Assembly: GCA_017311315.1 (NCBI GenBank) | Contig: CM029631.1 | Coordinates: forward strand, 11,131,910 to 11,195,909 | From: Dendrocalamus latiflorus | Lineage: Eukaryota > Streptophyta > Magnoliopsida > Poales > Poaceae | Length of the DNA stretch: 64,000 bases | Reading direction: 5' to 3' | Part shown: positions 36,901 through 49,332 of the stretch, piece after piece | Layout: the number at the start of each line of letters is the position of its first letter | Position numbering within the stretch: position 1 is the first letter of the stretch | Translations under genes and position numbers: made by a program | Notes under the pieces: model-generated | Databases searched by the model: none | Told to the model about the DNA's origin: nothing | What the model saw: the letters and a program-made list of their open reading frames with translations, nothing else

Positions 36901-37473
36901 TTAAAAACTATATATGTTGTTATATGTACAGTGAAGTAATGAACTCCGGTCATTTTCATTCTAGTTTCGCTCCTGTTGAACAATCATATTGATCTCAACA
37001 AAGAGGGGGTCATCGAATTAACAAGGACAGTACTGTTTAAGTTTTAAATTATAGTATCAGATGATCTTTGCGCTCGGGTAATCTTTGCACAGGCATGTGC
37101 AGTTAGAAAAGTTACACCCAACAAGTAATCTTTAGGTTAATGTTTTGTACTTGCTTAATTCAATATACTAATTAAAATACTGTATTATTGATGGCATTGC
37201 ACTAACAAGTTAAAGATATTGAGCTCTTTTTAGTTTATGTGATATCATGCATTATTTCTTGGCACATGCACCACCTTTCCTTGCTATGGTGAGTTTGACT
37301 AGGTTTTGTGCAGTCTACTTGAGTGCCAGCCAATCCACTGGTGCAGTACTAGTACAATGTTCACTCTTTCCTAACAGCTTAAGCATTTAGGTGAACTAGT
37401 TATTGCATAAAACTTAATAGCATGAAACATTTGAGCTAAAAAGACAAGCAAGCGACAATGACTTCTTCCCGAC
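33984..37473. other. Upstream region of the kinase gene and intergenic DNA
   Basis: 33984-34790 is GC-rich, as expected of a grass promoter and 5' UTR region. From 34800 to 37470 the DNA is AT-rich with no gene I can support. A 62-codon minus-strand frame at 35911-36099 has normal composition but no recognised relatives. Confidence 0.45.
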
Positions 37474-37481
37474 TCCACAAG

Positions 37482-38941
37482 TAGTGGTGAATCTACCATG
37501 AGTGCTTGTGGATGCTCGAGCACCCTCTCCTCCCACTGTGGTTGAAGAAGACCCGGCCGGCCCAGAGGGTGAAGAACCGGAGGTGAGAGGTCGGAGTATG
37601 AAGAAGAGCCGGACTACCAGAGTCGGAGTTAAAGAAAGCATGAGGCGGCAGCACTGAGGGTCTGAGGCCCAGTCGGTGTCTTAAAGCCCAGCGCCCTAGC
37701 CGGCCCAAATCAGTGGCAAATACTGGCCCAAAACCACAAGACAACAAAACAGTAGTTTAGGTCGCGAGGAAGATGAACAAGCATAACACAATGCGACGCG
37801 CCGACGCTGAACAGGTCACGGTCTCTGGTCTCACCTCTCACGGTGACAATGTCACGAGTCGCAGAATTGGCAACCCACAGCCCGGCGTGGTGGAGGGGGA
37901 GGCGCTTGCCGGTCGATGACTTGGCGCGGTCGCGCGGAGGCACGGAGCCGCAGAGGGGGAGGCCGGGGGCGGTTGGCAGGCCGGCACGGAGGGCGGCTTG
38001 ACGCGGAGGCGCGGAGTGGAGGGGCCGAGGGGGAGGCGGTCGGCCACTCAGTGGCAGCCGGGCGCGACAGTGCGGGCGAGGCCGAGCAACGGAGTGGGGC
38101 TAGCGAGGTCGAGCGGGAGTGGCGGTTGGCGGACGAGGGGACGAGCGTCCCCATTCACCCGGGCGCCCGACTATTCCCCATTCACGGATTCGCCATTTGC
38201 CGAATGAATTGGTGACTGGCGTGAGCACTGAGCAGTTCTGCAGAAATCAGTGATTGAGCCCGTCGTCTACCTGAGTGCGGAGACAGCGGAGTGCCCGGGT
38301 GGCCGTGATTCCGTGAGGTGTGTCGCCAGTCGCCGTGTCAACGTGAGTGCGTGACCGCGTGTCAGCATGTGCACTGAGTAAGTGAGACAATGAGTAAGTA
38401 CTACCTGAGTCTTGAGACACCGAGTTATTGTTCAACTGATGTAAATTATTGTTTAATCGATACTTGACAGTAGCCATTAGGCATTAGCCGATTAGCCAAC
38501 TACTCAATGATTTGATGGTGTGCTACACTGAGCGAGAGATATTTAGAAATCTTGATAACAAAAGAATCATTCGGTGCTTCCAAGACATGAAAACTCGTAG
38601 AGTGAAATTGTGTCGAAATCAGATTTAGTGACTTAGTGGTATGTTTTTATTTCATTTGTAATGTTTATGGGCATTCACAATTTAATATTATATCACTACA
38701 TTTAATATTTCTTATCTACAGATCGGTACTAACATATTTATGAACATTTGGGGTACATTATCCATTAGCAAGGTACTAAATTTATTGTATTGTACATTTT
38801 TAATTTGTTCTCTTCCTATTTTATGTATGAATTTGATATTCCAATGGCAAAAACTAGTAGATGTAGCTTTGGTATATTTATATTGTGCTATAACCTTAAC
38901 AATAGAGCTCCCCCTCTATTTTCATCCTGGATTCGCCACTG
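37482..38941. mobile_element. Nonautonomous hAT element with GC-rich payload
   Basis: 1460 bp flanked by a perfect 8-bp target duplication TCCACAAG (37474-37481 and 38942-38949), diagnostic of hAT. Terminal inverted repeats are TAGTGGTGAATCTACCATGA and CAGTGGCGAATCCAGGATGA (16 of 20 equal). No transposase is encoded. A GC-rich block at about 37500-38220 is open on both strands with low-complexity Arg, Pro, Ser and Ala content, and could be captured host DNA; its source was not recognised. Confidence 0.85.
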
Positions 38942-39329
38942 TCCACAAGGTGACTTGCTTGTGAGCAAATTCTTCTTCTCCCTTCTAGCGCTAAGCCCTG
39001 TTCTAAACAATGTTGATTTTTAATATGGTTTTTTCTCTCTTTTTTCTTTTAAATTATCCGTGAATATATAATAATGGTGTTTTTCTTTTTCTTTATTTGT
39101 AATTAAATAACTCAGAAAAAAATCAATTGTTACAATATTATTTCAGATAAAAACTAAGAGCCAAAGCATTTTGGAAGGGAGCCTTAATTGGCTAGCTTAG
39201 CAGTGCCGTGATTTTGTTTGACAAGCATGGCGACCTACTAATATATTTCGCTCGCGCAAAAGCAAACACAAAGCATACTTAAGCAAGCTCCCTTTTACAC
39301 GGCAGCCGGCCACGTACTGTAGGTGTCGC

Positions 39330-39520
39330 GAAACATAATTGGGGTAGCTCAATGTGGCTTATAAACTATGACTTCTGATTTTTTTAATACTATAGTGAAT
39401 ATTAACTTTTTTGAGTAATTAAATTTAAAAATAAAAAATTATATCCTTATAGATAATACAAAAAAATAAAAACTAAAAAGATAAAATTGAAAAGCTAGAA
39501 AACAGAAGCAACGTTTGAAG
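39330..39520 (+). mobile_element. Possible degraded MITE of the HMT-intron family
   Basis: Shares ATGTGGCTTATAAACTATG, AGTAATTAAATTTAAAAATA and GAAAAGCTAGAAAACAGAAGC-like landmarks with the copies at 7298 and 10538. The ends are not defined. Confidence 0.3.
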
Positions 39521-40300
39521 CAGGGCCATACATTTATCTTAGACCTTTGTTTCTTTTTCATGATGCAGGAATCATCTCTGAGCACGAATGCACCCGTGTT
39601 CAGTCCCTTTCGAACTGGTTCCAGCTCAAACTTCGATGCCAAATCCATCTGAAGAAAATTTCTCTCCGATCGCTCTTTGCCCAAAGAAAGAGCTTGTCGC
39701 CATCCTAGGAAAAGCAAGCACGGAAACCAAATTGGATATGGCAAGCCGGCAGCAGCTGAAGCCTTCGCAGACGAAACAAATCGAGATATAACAAGGGCAT
39801 TATCTTCTTCCATCTCATTGGCATTTTCACCGAGTCCATCGATCGCATCATCAGCGCAACCGTGATTATCGATTGGTTATTCATGTCACCTCTCACTTTC
39901 AGATTTGTTTATTACTGCTGCCAAGTTGAACTCGGCTGATGAGATGGAACCTGTCAATCTGTCATTGCCATTCTACAGTTCTTGCTGCCTTATTGGGAAA
40001 TGGCAGACCAATCGGGTTACGTTGTTTATTTCATTGTGCGGTGCGATGTGGCACAGTAATATACATTATACAGGAAAGGGATGCAACAGGGGATGGATGG
40101 GTAGTTCATGATCCAAAACCGGATTTAGCACTGTTTTTCATTATATTTATAAAACTAGCTGTATTCAAAATATATTTATAAAAATATCATTTCTGTCGTC
40201 CGGTGAGTGGGCGGCAGCGCCCGCGAGACGACACCGTCAGTAGCAGACGCCTGTCACCCCGCCAGTAGATAGCAGTCAGCCTGCCGTCCGGTGAGGGAGC

Positions 40301-40344
40301 GACAGGTAATTAAGCTGGCGGATTAGCCGGCTTAATTACCTGTC
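40301..40344. repeat. Perfect 15-bp inverted repeat (hairpin)
   Basis: GACAGGTAATTAAGC at 40301-40315 is exactly complementary to GCTTAATTACCTGTC at 40330-40344, with a 14-base loop. It sits in a GC-richer patch (40195-40345) where GTCCGGTGAG and GCGGCAG-like words repeat. Confidence 0.8.
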
Positions 40345-41044
40345 CTAATTTTTTTCTTTAGTATTTATTTTAATTTTTAAATATATCAAATGTGCTTCAA
40401 AAATTATGAAAAATTATGTACAGTCTCTCGACACAATGTACTTCACAATATAATTTTTGGGTAATTTTATCCATTGGAATGTTGTTCAAAAATTCATACA
40501 ATTTTGATATTTAAATTTTAATACAATTTAAAAAATATTTAAATTTATTTATAAAATATAAATATGGTAAATACACTGTTCGATTCGTATAGGATCCGTT
40601 ATGACAACCTGCAGGCTGCAGCCACACATGTGCGAAGAGTTGAAGAACACTTGAAATGAATCCCATCGCCGCCCGCAAACCAGTGTGGCAGAAACACATA
40701 CCCTGTGCCAACCTAACCACACTACCCAAGGCCCACCTGTCAGCCAAGGGGGTACTAACACCAGCCCCCACCTGTCAGCCAAACAAGACCGCGGCCCCGC
40801 CTGCGAAAAATGGGCTTCCCGCCCATGGCCGCCTCCTTGAAACGCATCCGACCACGCGCACGGCACGGACCAATGGCGGAAACACTAGCAGGCTAGTAGC
40901 GCTATAGAAAGCGGAGGAAGCCCTCGGGGCAGGCAGGCCCAGTAAAAATTAGTGGCGGTCGTACTCATCACTCGTCAGTCAGTAGTAGTAGGAGGAGGCG
41001 ATAGAAGTATAGGAGAGCGGCGGCCGAGAGGGAGAGGGAGGCAG

Positions 41045-41095
41045 ATGCGGGAGATCCCCCGCGGGGTCGCCGGAGGAGATGGACACGCCGGATAG
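41045..41095 (+). other. Upstream open reading frame overlapping the TSO1-like start codon
   Basis: ATG at 41045 opens a 16-codon frame that ends with TAG at 41093-41095, out of frame with the main ATG at 41079. Its start context is weak (C at -3), while the main start has G at -3 and +4. If the transcript begins upstream it could lower translation of the main frame. Confidence 0.45.
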
Positions 41096-44000
41096 GCCCC
41101 GCGCCGGCGCCGGGTTCGAGGTCGTGCTCTCGCCCACGGGCGGCTTGCCTTGCTTTCCCCTGGTTTTTTTTCGGGGTTTTCTGGGGGCGATTCGGGGGTT
41201 AGGGCCTTAGGGGTCGGCGGCTGGTTGGCTCCTCGGGTTAGAGGTGCCAGGCGGTGCGGATTTGGTACCCCGTTTTTTTAATAGTTTTTGGGAGGTTTTG
41301 CGGGTTGGATTCGTTCGATTGGTTGGGGCTTAAGGGGATGCTTTTGGTGGGCGATTAGGGTTTTAGACGTTTCTATTTTCCCGAGCTTTCTGCGATGCTG
41401 GATTCGAGGGATTCAAGGGGTTTCCTCGGAGGAGGGGTTGGGGTTTGATTCCGTCTCTAATCACATAATATCCCATAATGTTGTGCGCATATTCGTTAGG
41501 GATTTGGGCCTTTCATATTAGATGAATCGATTCGGTTGTTCGGTTGGCGAGTTCTGGGAGGTCGGCTGTTTGTTTCGATTCCCCACTTCGTTTTCTCAAA
41601 GTGTCAGACGCTTTGATGTACGCGTTGTTAAGAAATGGCGATTTTAGTTGGTAGCCTAGTGGATCCGTGGCTCGCAGCAATGCGCTCCGATCTGGTCAGT
41701 TTGGTTCAGTTGTTGCTGTGCATATCCATGGGAAATGCGAGTTATTTGGATGCTGATGTTGTTTGGGCCGAGATTAGTGCTGCCTTTAGCTTGGACATGA
41801 GAGTTTGATTAGGCATATTATTTGGTCATGGTGAAATCTGTGTTCTACTTAGGATCTGGTTGTGTAAGTCCCGCACTTCCTTCTTTTTTTGTTGCAAATG
41901 CTTGTATGCTTTGACCTGCTGAATTGGTTACCTATTCGATCTAGGCTGTTGAAAGTCCTTTAGGGATGGCCTGCAAAATTGGTGTCTTCGTTAATAGAAG
42001 ACATAACTGAGTTAGGGTTTTCAGAAAGAAAGTTACATATGGAGTTGCTTGCGTTGAGTGTGCAGCCGTTTTATCACTTGTGATGCGATTGGAGTATATA
42101 AGTGCTGAGGCATTCCCTCCGTTAAGAATGTTCTCATCTGGACTTGTTGGGATTTTGCCTCTGCGGCTGTGTGTTTTCTGGGTGGGGTGGGTTGGGGCAA
42201 AGTTGGTGTTAATTACTGGGTTTATGCGATTTAGAAACAAGATGTTTTCATGGCTATAATGCCTATTTAGATGATAGTTTTGCTTCACAGGGAAGATTAT
42301 GCATTTGCTGGTGGATGTTATGGTTTGGATTTGGTTGATTCATAACGCATTGACATTTAGGTATTCCCATACTGTTCGTGCATCTGTTGATTTTGCAACC
42401 TTCTTATGTTTAGATTTCATAGCATGCAAAATTATTTGCAGCTAAGTTCACTTTTATACTTGTTTAGTTGTGATGAAATGAAGATATGAGGTTTCCTTTC
42501 TAATTGGATTTTCCTACCTGCAGGACTCTCCTGTCTTTAATTTCATCAATAGTCTATCTCCTATACAACCACCTAAACCTCTAGACTCATCGCACAATGT
42601 GCAGCTATTCAAGTCATCAGACTTGGCTCCTGTTTCTTCAATCTTTGCCTCACCACATGTCAACCCAGCAAAGGAATCTAAACTTCTGATCAGGTAAATT
42701 TATGTTACTTTCTAGCTCGTGTGCGATCTGAACTTCTGATCAGGTAAATTTATAGGCTTTAGCCTTACTATATGTCTTGTCATATTAACCAGGGATGATT
42801 CTGTTCAACATTCTCAAGAATCAAACTCTCCTAACAGTGTCAGAACACGAAAAGGGACTACAAGCTCTATAAGATCGATCGAATGCAAAAACATCGTTTC
42901 AGAAAACTGCAGTGTTACTTGTTACTTAAATGAGGCTTCTATCAATTCTTCTGACAATACATCAAATTCTACAAGTAATTTGCCTCAATCCATCCAGCTT
43001 GGTGGTGGCAGTGCGGAAAGTGATAAGAATCAAAACGCTGATGGTAAAACAGATCTTTCTACATACCAGCAGTGTACAGAGCAAGAAGGCGTCCCTGTTG
43101 GTCAGAGTGTCCCAGACAAAATGGACTCATCACATTCTGCAAGAAATGCTCATGAAAACCAACTACATGAACAACATAAGGATGAACTTGTGGCATATGA
43201 TGGGGATTACTTGATTACACACCAAGTATGCGGTGATATGCTGACATTAGCTCCACCATTTGAGGCAGAAAAACAGTTAGTGAATGAGACATTAAAAACG
43301 GATAATGCCTACTCTTGTAAATCCTTGTTGACTGTTGGATCAAGTGGTTCTTACATCCACGATTCTGCACATGATGGTCTTTACTGGTCTGGGGCAGTTG
43401 AAGGGTCTGCAAAAGATTATAGCCCACAAATGCTCCCTGGTGCTTGTCAAAGCCAGTTGGTGTCAAATGATCAAATCTGTAACAAGCTCAACGAGCCCAG
43501 TGATTACATGCCAATGGACCAAAATGTATGTATACTTCTTGCTACTATCTAAAATTTTTGAAATATTCACATTTGGCTTTACCAATGAATAATAGCTAAG
43601 TGCCTATTTGTCTAAATAAATGTTAATGCTTTTATATATAAAATGTTACGAGCTTGAAAATTAAATGTAACAGAACCGATTTAGCAAACCAATGTTGATT
43701 TGAGGTCTCTCATGCCCTTTTTCATTGTGATGTACTCACTTTGACAATATGGTGTTTGCATTTTAACAAACTTGTCAATAAGATTCAACTCTCTGTCTAA
43801 AGAATGAATCCAGTCTTGCATCTGTAATCTATTGCATAATGGTGCCTGATTGTACTATTTATTGCTCATCTAACTGTAGTACCAATGTTTATTCTTACGG
43901 ATACAAAAGAACTTGTTTTCTTGTTCTGGCAGGCCTTATCACAGCATTTACGTGGCATGCGTAGACGTTGCCTTTTCAATGAAAAGGCTGGGGCTATTAA

Positions 44001-47000
44001 TAAAGGTATTAAGAACACCTCAGATATTCATTCTGCAAATTCAGCTACCCCCAGATGCAAAACTATTACTGGTGACAACAACGCGAAGCTTCCGAGAACC
44101 CCTCCATGCGCGTTGCCTGGTATTGGCTTGCATTTGAATGCCCTTGCCACAATACCAAAAGATAAGATAGTCCCTCATGATGCTCAACCTTCTATAAATC
44201 AAGTCAGCAACCTCCCGTGCGCTAGTGGTTCTTGTCCACCAACATATGAACTAAATATTATAAACGATGATTCCTCTCAGATAACCATGGTTGCAAATGT
44301 TGATGATGAGTCTGATCAGGGTAGTCTCAAGAAAAGGTACTATGTCTGTGCCCATTATTTATGCCATCAGCACCATTTCATTGGACAAATCATGAAATGC
44401 ATTTGTACTATGCAGACTCAAGCTTGATAAAGGTGATGGTACTTCATGCAAGCGTTGTAGCTGTAAGAAGTCAAAATGCTTAAAACTGTAAGTCTCTTAC
44501 TGTCTTACACCTTTTTTTAAATCTACTATGCAAAAGGATTAATGCAAAAGTGAAAGCAAGTTTGAATTATCGGTTGTTCTAAGGTATTGGTGTTGTTTAT
44601 TAGTATTGAGGTTTATTTTAGGGTTACGTATCCATGTTTTCCCCATGCTTAAGATGTAGGTCTAGTGAGTTATCGTGCTCTATCAGGTGCTCCAAGTTTT
44701 GGGGTAGAATGTTAAGATAAAATCGTTGTTCTAACTATTTATGATTCATGACAAGTTGATGCATGGTGTTCAAGCTTCCTTTTGCAGTCATGTCTAGTAT
44801 GATTTCCTCATTCATCCTTGCATTCGCGAGCTGGTTGATTTCCAACCTTTCGCTTTAGGGCCTATTTGTGGTTAGAGGTTACTGTGTTGGGCTGTGGAAT
44901 CTAGTTAGTTATGGTAATCTTTAGAGATTCTAGTAAGCTCTGCCTCTGAAAAAGATGCTTTCAAGTAATTGTTATATCCAAAAATAGAAAAAATGTAAGT
45001 GCTTTTGAAAAGCCATTGTAATACTATACAAAGCCATATTGGGCTTGTTCTTTTTGGCTGAAACTTATGGCTTTTTGACTGTTCGTGCGAGAGATTACAG
45101 AGTAACAGAAACTCACGTACGGTTTTTGTGATATAAATGAAGTCGGTATAATATGTATTACAATTAATTAGTAAATTCTATCTTTAAAAGATACTCTGTT
45201 TAAAAAATAGTTACTCTAGAAAAGCCGAAAAGCAGTTTTTAGAAGCTGAAAAGAATAGGGCCGTTATTTGGTCACATGAGTTTTTTTGGGTAGATAGCTG
45301 AATGATTATAAGGGTCCTCTAGCTCTTCGATTTTTCAGTGTTGCTCTGCAACACTTTGGCCACATCATCAATGCTTGTTTTGACTGATTTATTGTCATAA
45401 TGACACTAAAGTTTTCTGTTGTTGCAATTTAACACATTTTCCACCTCTGTACTATTTGATCAACGAAAGTGCCCCTACATTTTGGATCTCTACAGAAGTG
45501 CCTTATGATTGTGAATTGTACCTATCACCAAATGCGAGATCGGACAATATATTTATAAGCACCCCTTCTCGGATTCGAGGACTGCTGATGATGCGAAGGG
45601 ATTCAACGAGAATCACACAAAGTGTATTGCATATGGATATCTAGGGTTATAAAAATAGCCTCTCCATCCCTACTTACAAGAGATCCTATTTATAGAGTGC
45701 GATGAGGAGGCGAGTGAAGTTATTAGTTTTCATTAGGGTCTAGTTTACTCCAAGGGTATTTTCGTCCTTCCCGCCAAGTGGGTCCCATTGTGTACGAGGG
45801 ATTCCGGGGTAGGTTCACGGACCTCGCTCAGGGTTGCTCTCGGGACCCGTCCGAGGTTGGCCTCTAGATTTCTTGGGTTAGCCCCTGGACCACGTTCGGG
45901 GTGGCACGGACCCTGTCGGGAGGGGGGACTCCGTATCTTTGCCAAGGTCGGTCTTCGGGCTCCGTCTTGGTTTCCTAGACCCTATTTGGGGTGACGCGGT
46001 CCCTGTCCATGGCGGACTCCGGACTTCGTCTGGGGTTGGTCCGTGGTAGATTCCCCGATGTGTGTCATCATGTTGAAGTTGTCGTGGGCCCGAGGTAGCA
46101 CGGGGACTCTCCCTCAACAGTACCCTTACTGTCGGTGATTAATTTTTAATTTATAAATTTTGACCAATTTTTAACCTATTGCTAATCTCTCTTCTTATCC
46201 ATCTTATTGTCTCTAGATCTTTTTTTTTTCAAAGTGTGGGCAGGAGCCCTGCCAATTCCTATGGAATGGTAGAAAAGTTTTTGCTACAAGACCAAGCTGG
46301 TAAAACTCCCATCTGGGAGCACCCACGATTAGTACTGTACCACTGTGGCATTTACAGCAAAAGAAAATGACAACTCTCTAGACTCTTTCTTGGCCTCCCT
46401 CTCCTCTCTCAATGCGGTTTAGCCACAGAATTATCTTACTGCCTCTCATACCTGCGCAACACAACAACTGATGGTGACATGATGTTGAGTGATGATGCCA
46501 TAGAGGCATAGGGCATTCTTTCCATCCCCTCGATGACATAAAACAGAAAGCTGTGGCTTGTTCATTGTATAAGACTTTATAAGGGCAAAATACAACTGAC
46601 TTAGCATTTATAGGAATGTAAATATAAAGATATAATATGGAGGGTTGAGCTTCTTTTCAATTTTCTTACTGGTATTTCTATTTTTTCCGCTGTCCCCAAT
46701 GTTTATCTCCTGTGAGAGAACAGGGTTTGATAAGCATGTCTATAGTTAATGTGACATCTGTTCAGAGTCTTTTTTTTCCAAGAGAATTTATATGTTTGAA
46801 CCAAATGATTGACAAGGGACATAATGAAAGAGAATACCTAAAAGACACTAAATTTAGGAGCTGCTATGTTAAATGGCTGTATTCTTGAAGACTAGATTGA
46901 AATATTGAATGATTGATTAATGATTATGCTGGAAATATGAAATTATGTTTCTAGGTCTTATTATTCCATTTTAGCTGCATTTGGGTTTCAATGATAACAA

Positions 47001-49332
47001 ACAAAATCCGTAATCTGCCAATAAACAATTCACGCACCATTTTTGCTTGTTTTCCATGACATGGGTAAACAATATACTTCCATGAGTTGCATTGGACCAT
47101 TCTGTTTACATCAGGCTGTGAAACTTGATCTTTTGTGTAATTATTTCTTAAGAAAAAAAAGACCGCTATCTTGTTGACATGGACCTGCAGATCATGCAGC
47201 ATACCCAGGTTACCTTTGGTTCTCTAGCACATGATATTTTAGCAAGTTAGCACCAGAAATTAAGATACTATCCAAGATATTTCTTTAGAATTGAATCATT
47301 TTTTTCTATTGCTTCTTTTGTAGTGTTTGTATTCTCCTTACTATTGTCCCTTTTGAAGAGTCTTTTGTTCTTTACTAGATATTTCTGCAAATCCTGTCTT
47401 CATGCTGTGATATGTTCTACCATCTCTAATATAATGGCATTTTTGGTTAATTCTCATGCAGTTACTGCGAGTGCTTTCATGCTGGAGTCTTTTGCTCAGA
47501 ACCTTGTTCATGTCAAGGCTGTCTGAATAAGCCTAGTAACATGGAAATAGTTCTATCTACTCGAGAGCAGATCGAATCTCGTAATCCACTAGCATTTGCC
47601 CCTAAAGTAATCCGCACATCTGAGCCTGGTCAGGAATCAGGGGTAAGAGCCAATCTTTTTATTTTACTTTCTTTCTCCTCTACTATCGCTCATATCATTC
47701 CTTTTGTATTATAGGATGACTCGAACAACACTCCTGCTTCGGCTCGTCACAAAAGAGGCTGCAATTGCAAGAAGTCATCGTGTCTAAAAAAATACTGTGA
47801 ATGCTATCAGGTTCTAACTCTCACCTGATTTAATATTCTTTACTTAGCCCTCTTGCATCTGTCTTACTATTACTCTTCATCAAGGGTGGCGTGGGATGCT
47901 CCATTAGTTGCAGATGTGAGGGCTGCAAGAATGCTTTTGGGAGAAGGGAGGGTGAGTCCATTTCATCTTGATAAGCTTCTTCCTTATAAATTCGCAAACT
48001 GCCTGCATGCTCCATAGACCATAGTTGCATCTGTGCTGTTTCATTCAATAGTAACGGTTGAGGGAGCTTTAGGTCAAGAGTAATTGCGTCAGATCAAAAA
48101 TTTGTACTCAATAAGTTGTCGGGGAGCTCAAGTTTGATCTTTCAACTTGAAAATGTAATACTGGACATGTACTAAAATTTCTCAGAATAATTTGCGTGTT
48201 ATTCTGATGAAAGGTGTTTTCTTGGAACTTCTATAACCGTGGAATGTGATGAAGTTAGTAGATCTGGCTACACAGCTTCAATTTGAAGTCTGGACCATTG
48301 CCTGCTTAGTATATAATTTGTTTCTGCTGGAAATTATCCCAGCCGCCTTTTGCACTTTTAAATTTAAGCAAAAATTATACTCATGCCGGTGCATCTTTGT
48401 TTGTGTGCTTTTGTATTGTTTAAACAAAATCCACTAGACATCCTAAGATTATCTTGTGCTTTGATGATGTTATATTTGTTAAGATGTTACAGTAGCTAAA
48501 AAACTACATCTACATATGTTATTCTAAAAAGTTGCAACAGCACTGAATAGAATAGTGAGTAAAAAAAGTAATAATCATCTTAGTAGAGCTAAAGTTTTGG
48601 TAATTATATGACCATGACATACCTTCCTTGTATAGCCGTTTCAAATTTTGTTTAATTTAACGATGTACCAGTTTTTGATGGTCTTATTTTCCATTGAAGG
48701 ACTTGCGGTTTTAAGCATAGAGGAAGCTAAGCAGAGATACGAAGAAAAGAATGCTTGTGTGACAGAAGAAAAAAGTGAAAGTGATAAACAGTTTGTTATT
48801 TACCAAGCTGCTGATCTTGCTCCTCCTGAGAATGTGCTGACAACACCTTCGATTGTGGATTGCAGGTTTGTGTATCATACATATGCACATATATAACTGT
48901 GAATCTCGCCTCTTATGTAAAATACTAAAATTTGAGGCATTTTTTCTTATTTCCAGACACTTGGATGCTCTTCCACCTTCATGCTCTAAGAAGCCACGAT
49001 CTTCGACAAAGCTCACTGGGTGTTCTTCTCGACTATATAAGCCTCAGGCTCCACTGAAGTCTGACATTGTGCTCTCCCCATTTGAAAGCTATGCAGAAAT
49101 GATTCTTGGGGAAGGCGCATCAGATACCCTTAAAGGGAATTCACCCCCTCAAACTTCTGTCAAGGTTGTGTCACCTAATAAAAAGAGGATCTCTCCTCCG
49201 CGCATTGGTACTGGATTGTCTCCAATCTGCAAGAGCGGCAGGAAGTTGATTCTGAGGTCCATCCCATCTTTCCCTTCTCTCGGCGGTGATGTAACTAACG
49301 AGGATCCAAAGTCCAGCTTGCCAGCTCCTTGA
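41079..49332 (+). CDS. TSO1-like CXC-domain (CPP family) DNA-binding protein
   Basis: Nuclear DNA-binding regulator of cell division and meristem or flower development in the tesmin/TSO1 (CPP, LIN54-like) family. Exons 41079-41120, 42524-42693, 42793-43525, 43933-44336, 44416-44487, 47462-47642, 47715-47810, 47885-47951, 48700-48865 and 48957-49332 join to 2307 bases, 768 residues. The N-terminus matches TSO1: MDTP then DSPVFNFINSLSPIQP. A conserved RGMRRRCLF block follows near residue 320. Two Cys-rich CXC repeats (SCKRCSCKKSKCLKLYCECF and RGCNCKKSSCLKKYCECY) are joined by a linker containing RNPLAFAPKV. The C-terminus contains RRE then an ALS-like helix and a LSPFESYAEMIL motif. Intron 5 is 3 kb and carries a MITE and a solo LTR; intron 1 is 1.4 kb. 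All borders are GT-AG. Confidence 0.92.
42676..42753 (+). repeat. Duplicated exon-2 end with second splice donor in the TSO1-like gene
   Basis: The 28 bases 42676-42703, spanning the end of exon 2 and its donor (CTGATCAG|GTAAATT), are repeated 50 bases later at 42726-42753 with one mismatch. Use of the second donor would add 50 bases and shift the frame. Confidence 0.8.
45041..45262. mobile_element. MITE in intron 5 of the TSO1-like gene
   Basis: About 222 bp with inverted ends GGGCTTGTTCTTTTTGGCTG and GGCCCTATTCTTTTCAGCTT (second read on the other strand). The interior has GTACGGTTTTTGTGATATAA, also seen in part near 30350. No coding capacity; target duplication not clear. Confidence 0.6.
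45523..46119 (-). mobile_element. Solo LTR in intron 5 of the TSO1-like gene
   Basis: 597 bp flanked by the perfect 5-bp duplication GTACC (45518-45522 and 46120-46124). On the minus strand it starts TGTTGAGGGAGAG, contains CTATAAATAGGATC as a TATA box near 45690, and ends GGTGATA, where the last A stands for an expected CA end. No internal region or second LTR is present. Confidence 0.8.

Larger units (their letters stand above)
38950..41044. other. Intergenic DNA upstream of the TSO1-like gene
   Basis: Includes a weak MITE-like stretch (39330-39520), an inverted repeat (40301-40344) and a CG-richer promoter region from about 40600. A 124-codon minus-strand frame near 39439-39813 is not recognisable. 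Confidence 0.45.

Noticed and set aside
37852..38215. Overlapping frames in the hAT payload
   Set aside because: Pro/Arg/Ser-rich in all frames, no recognisable domain; kept only as payload description.
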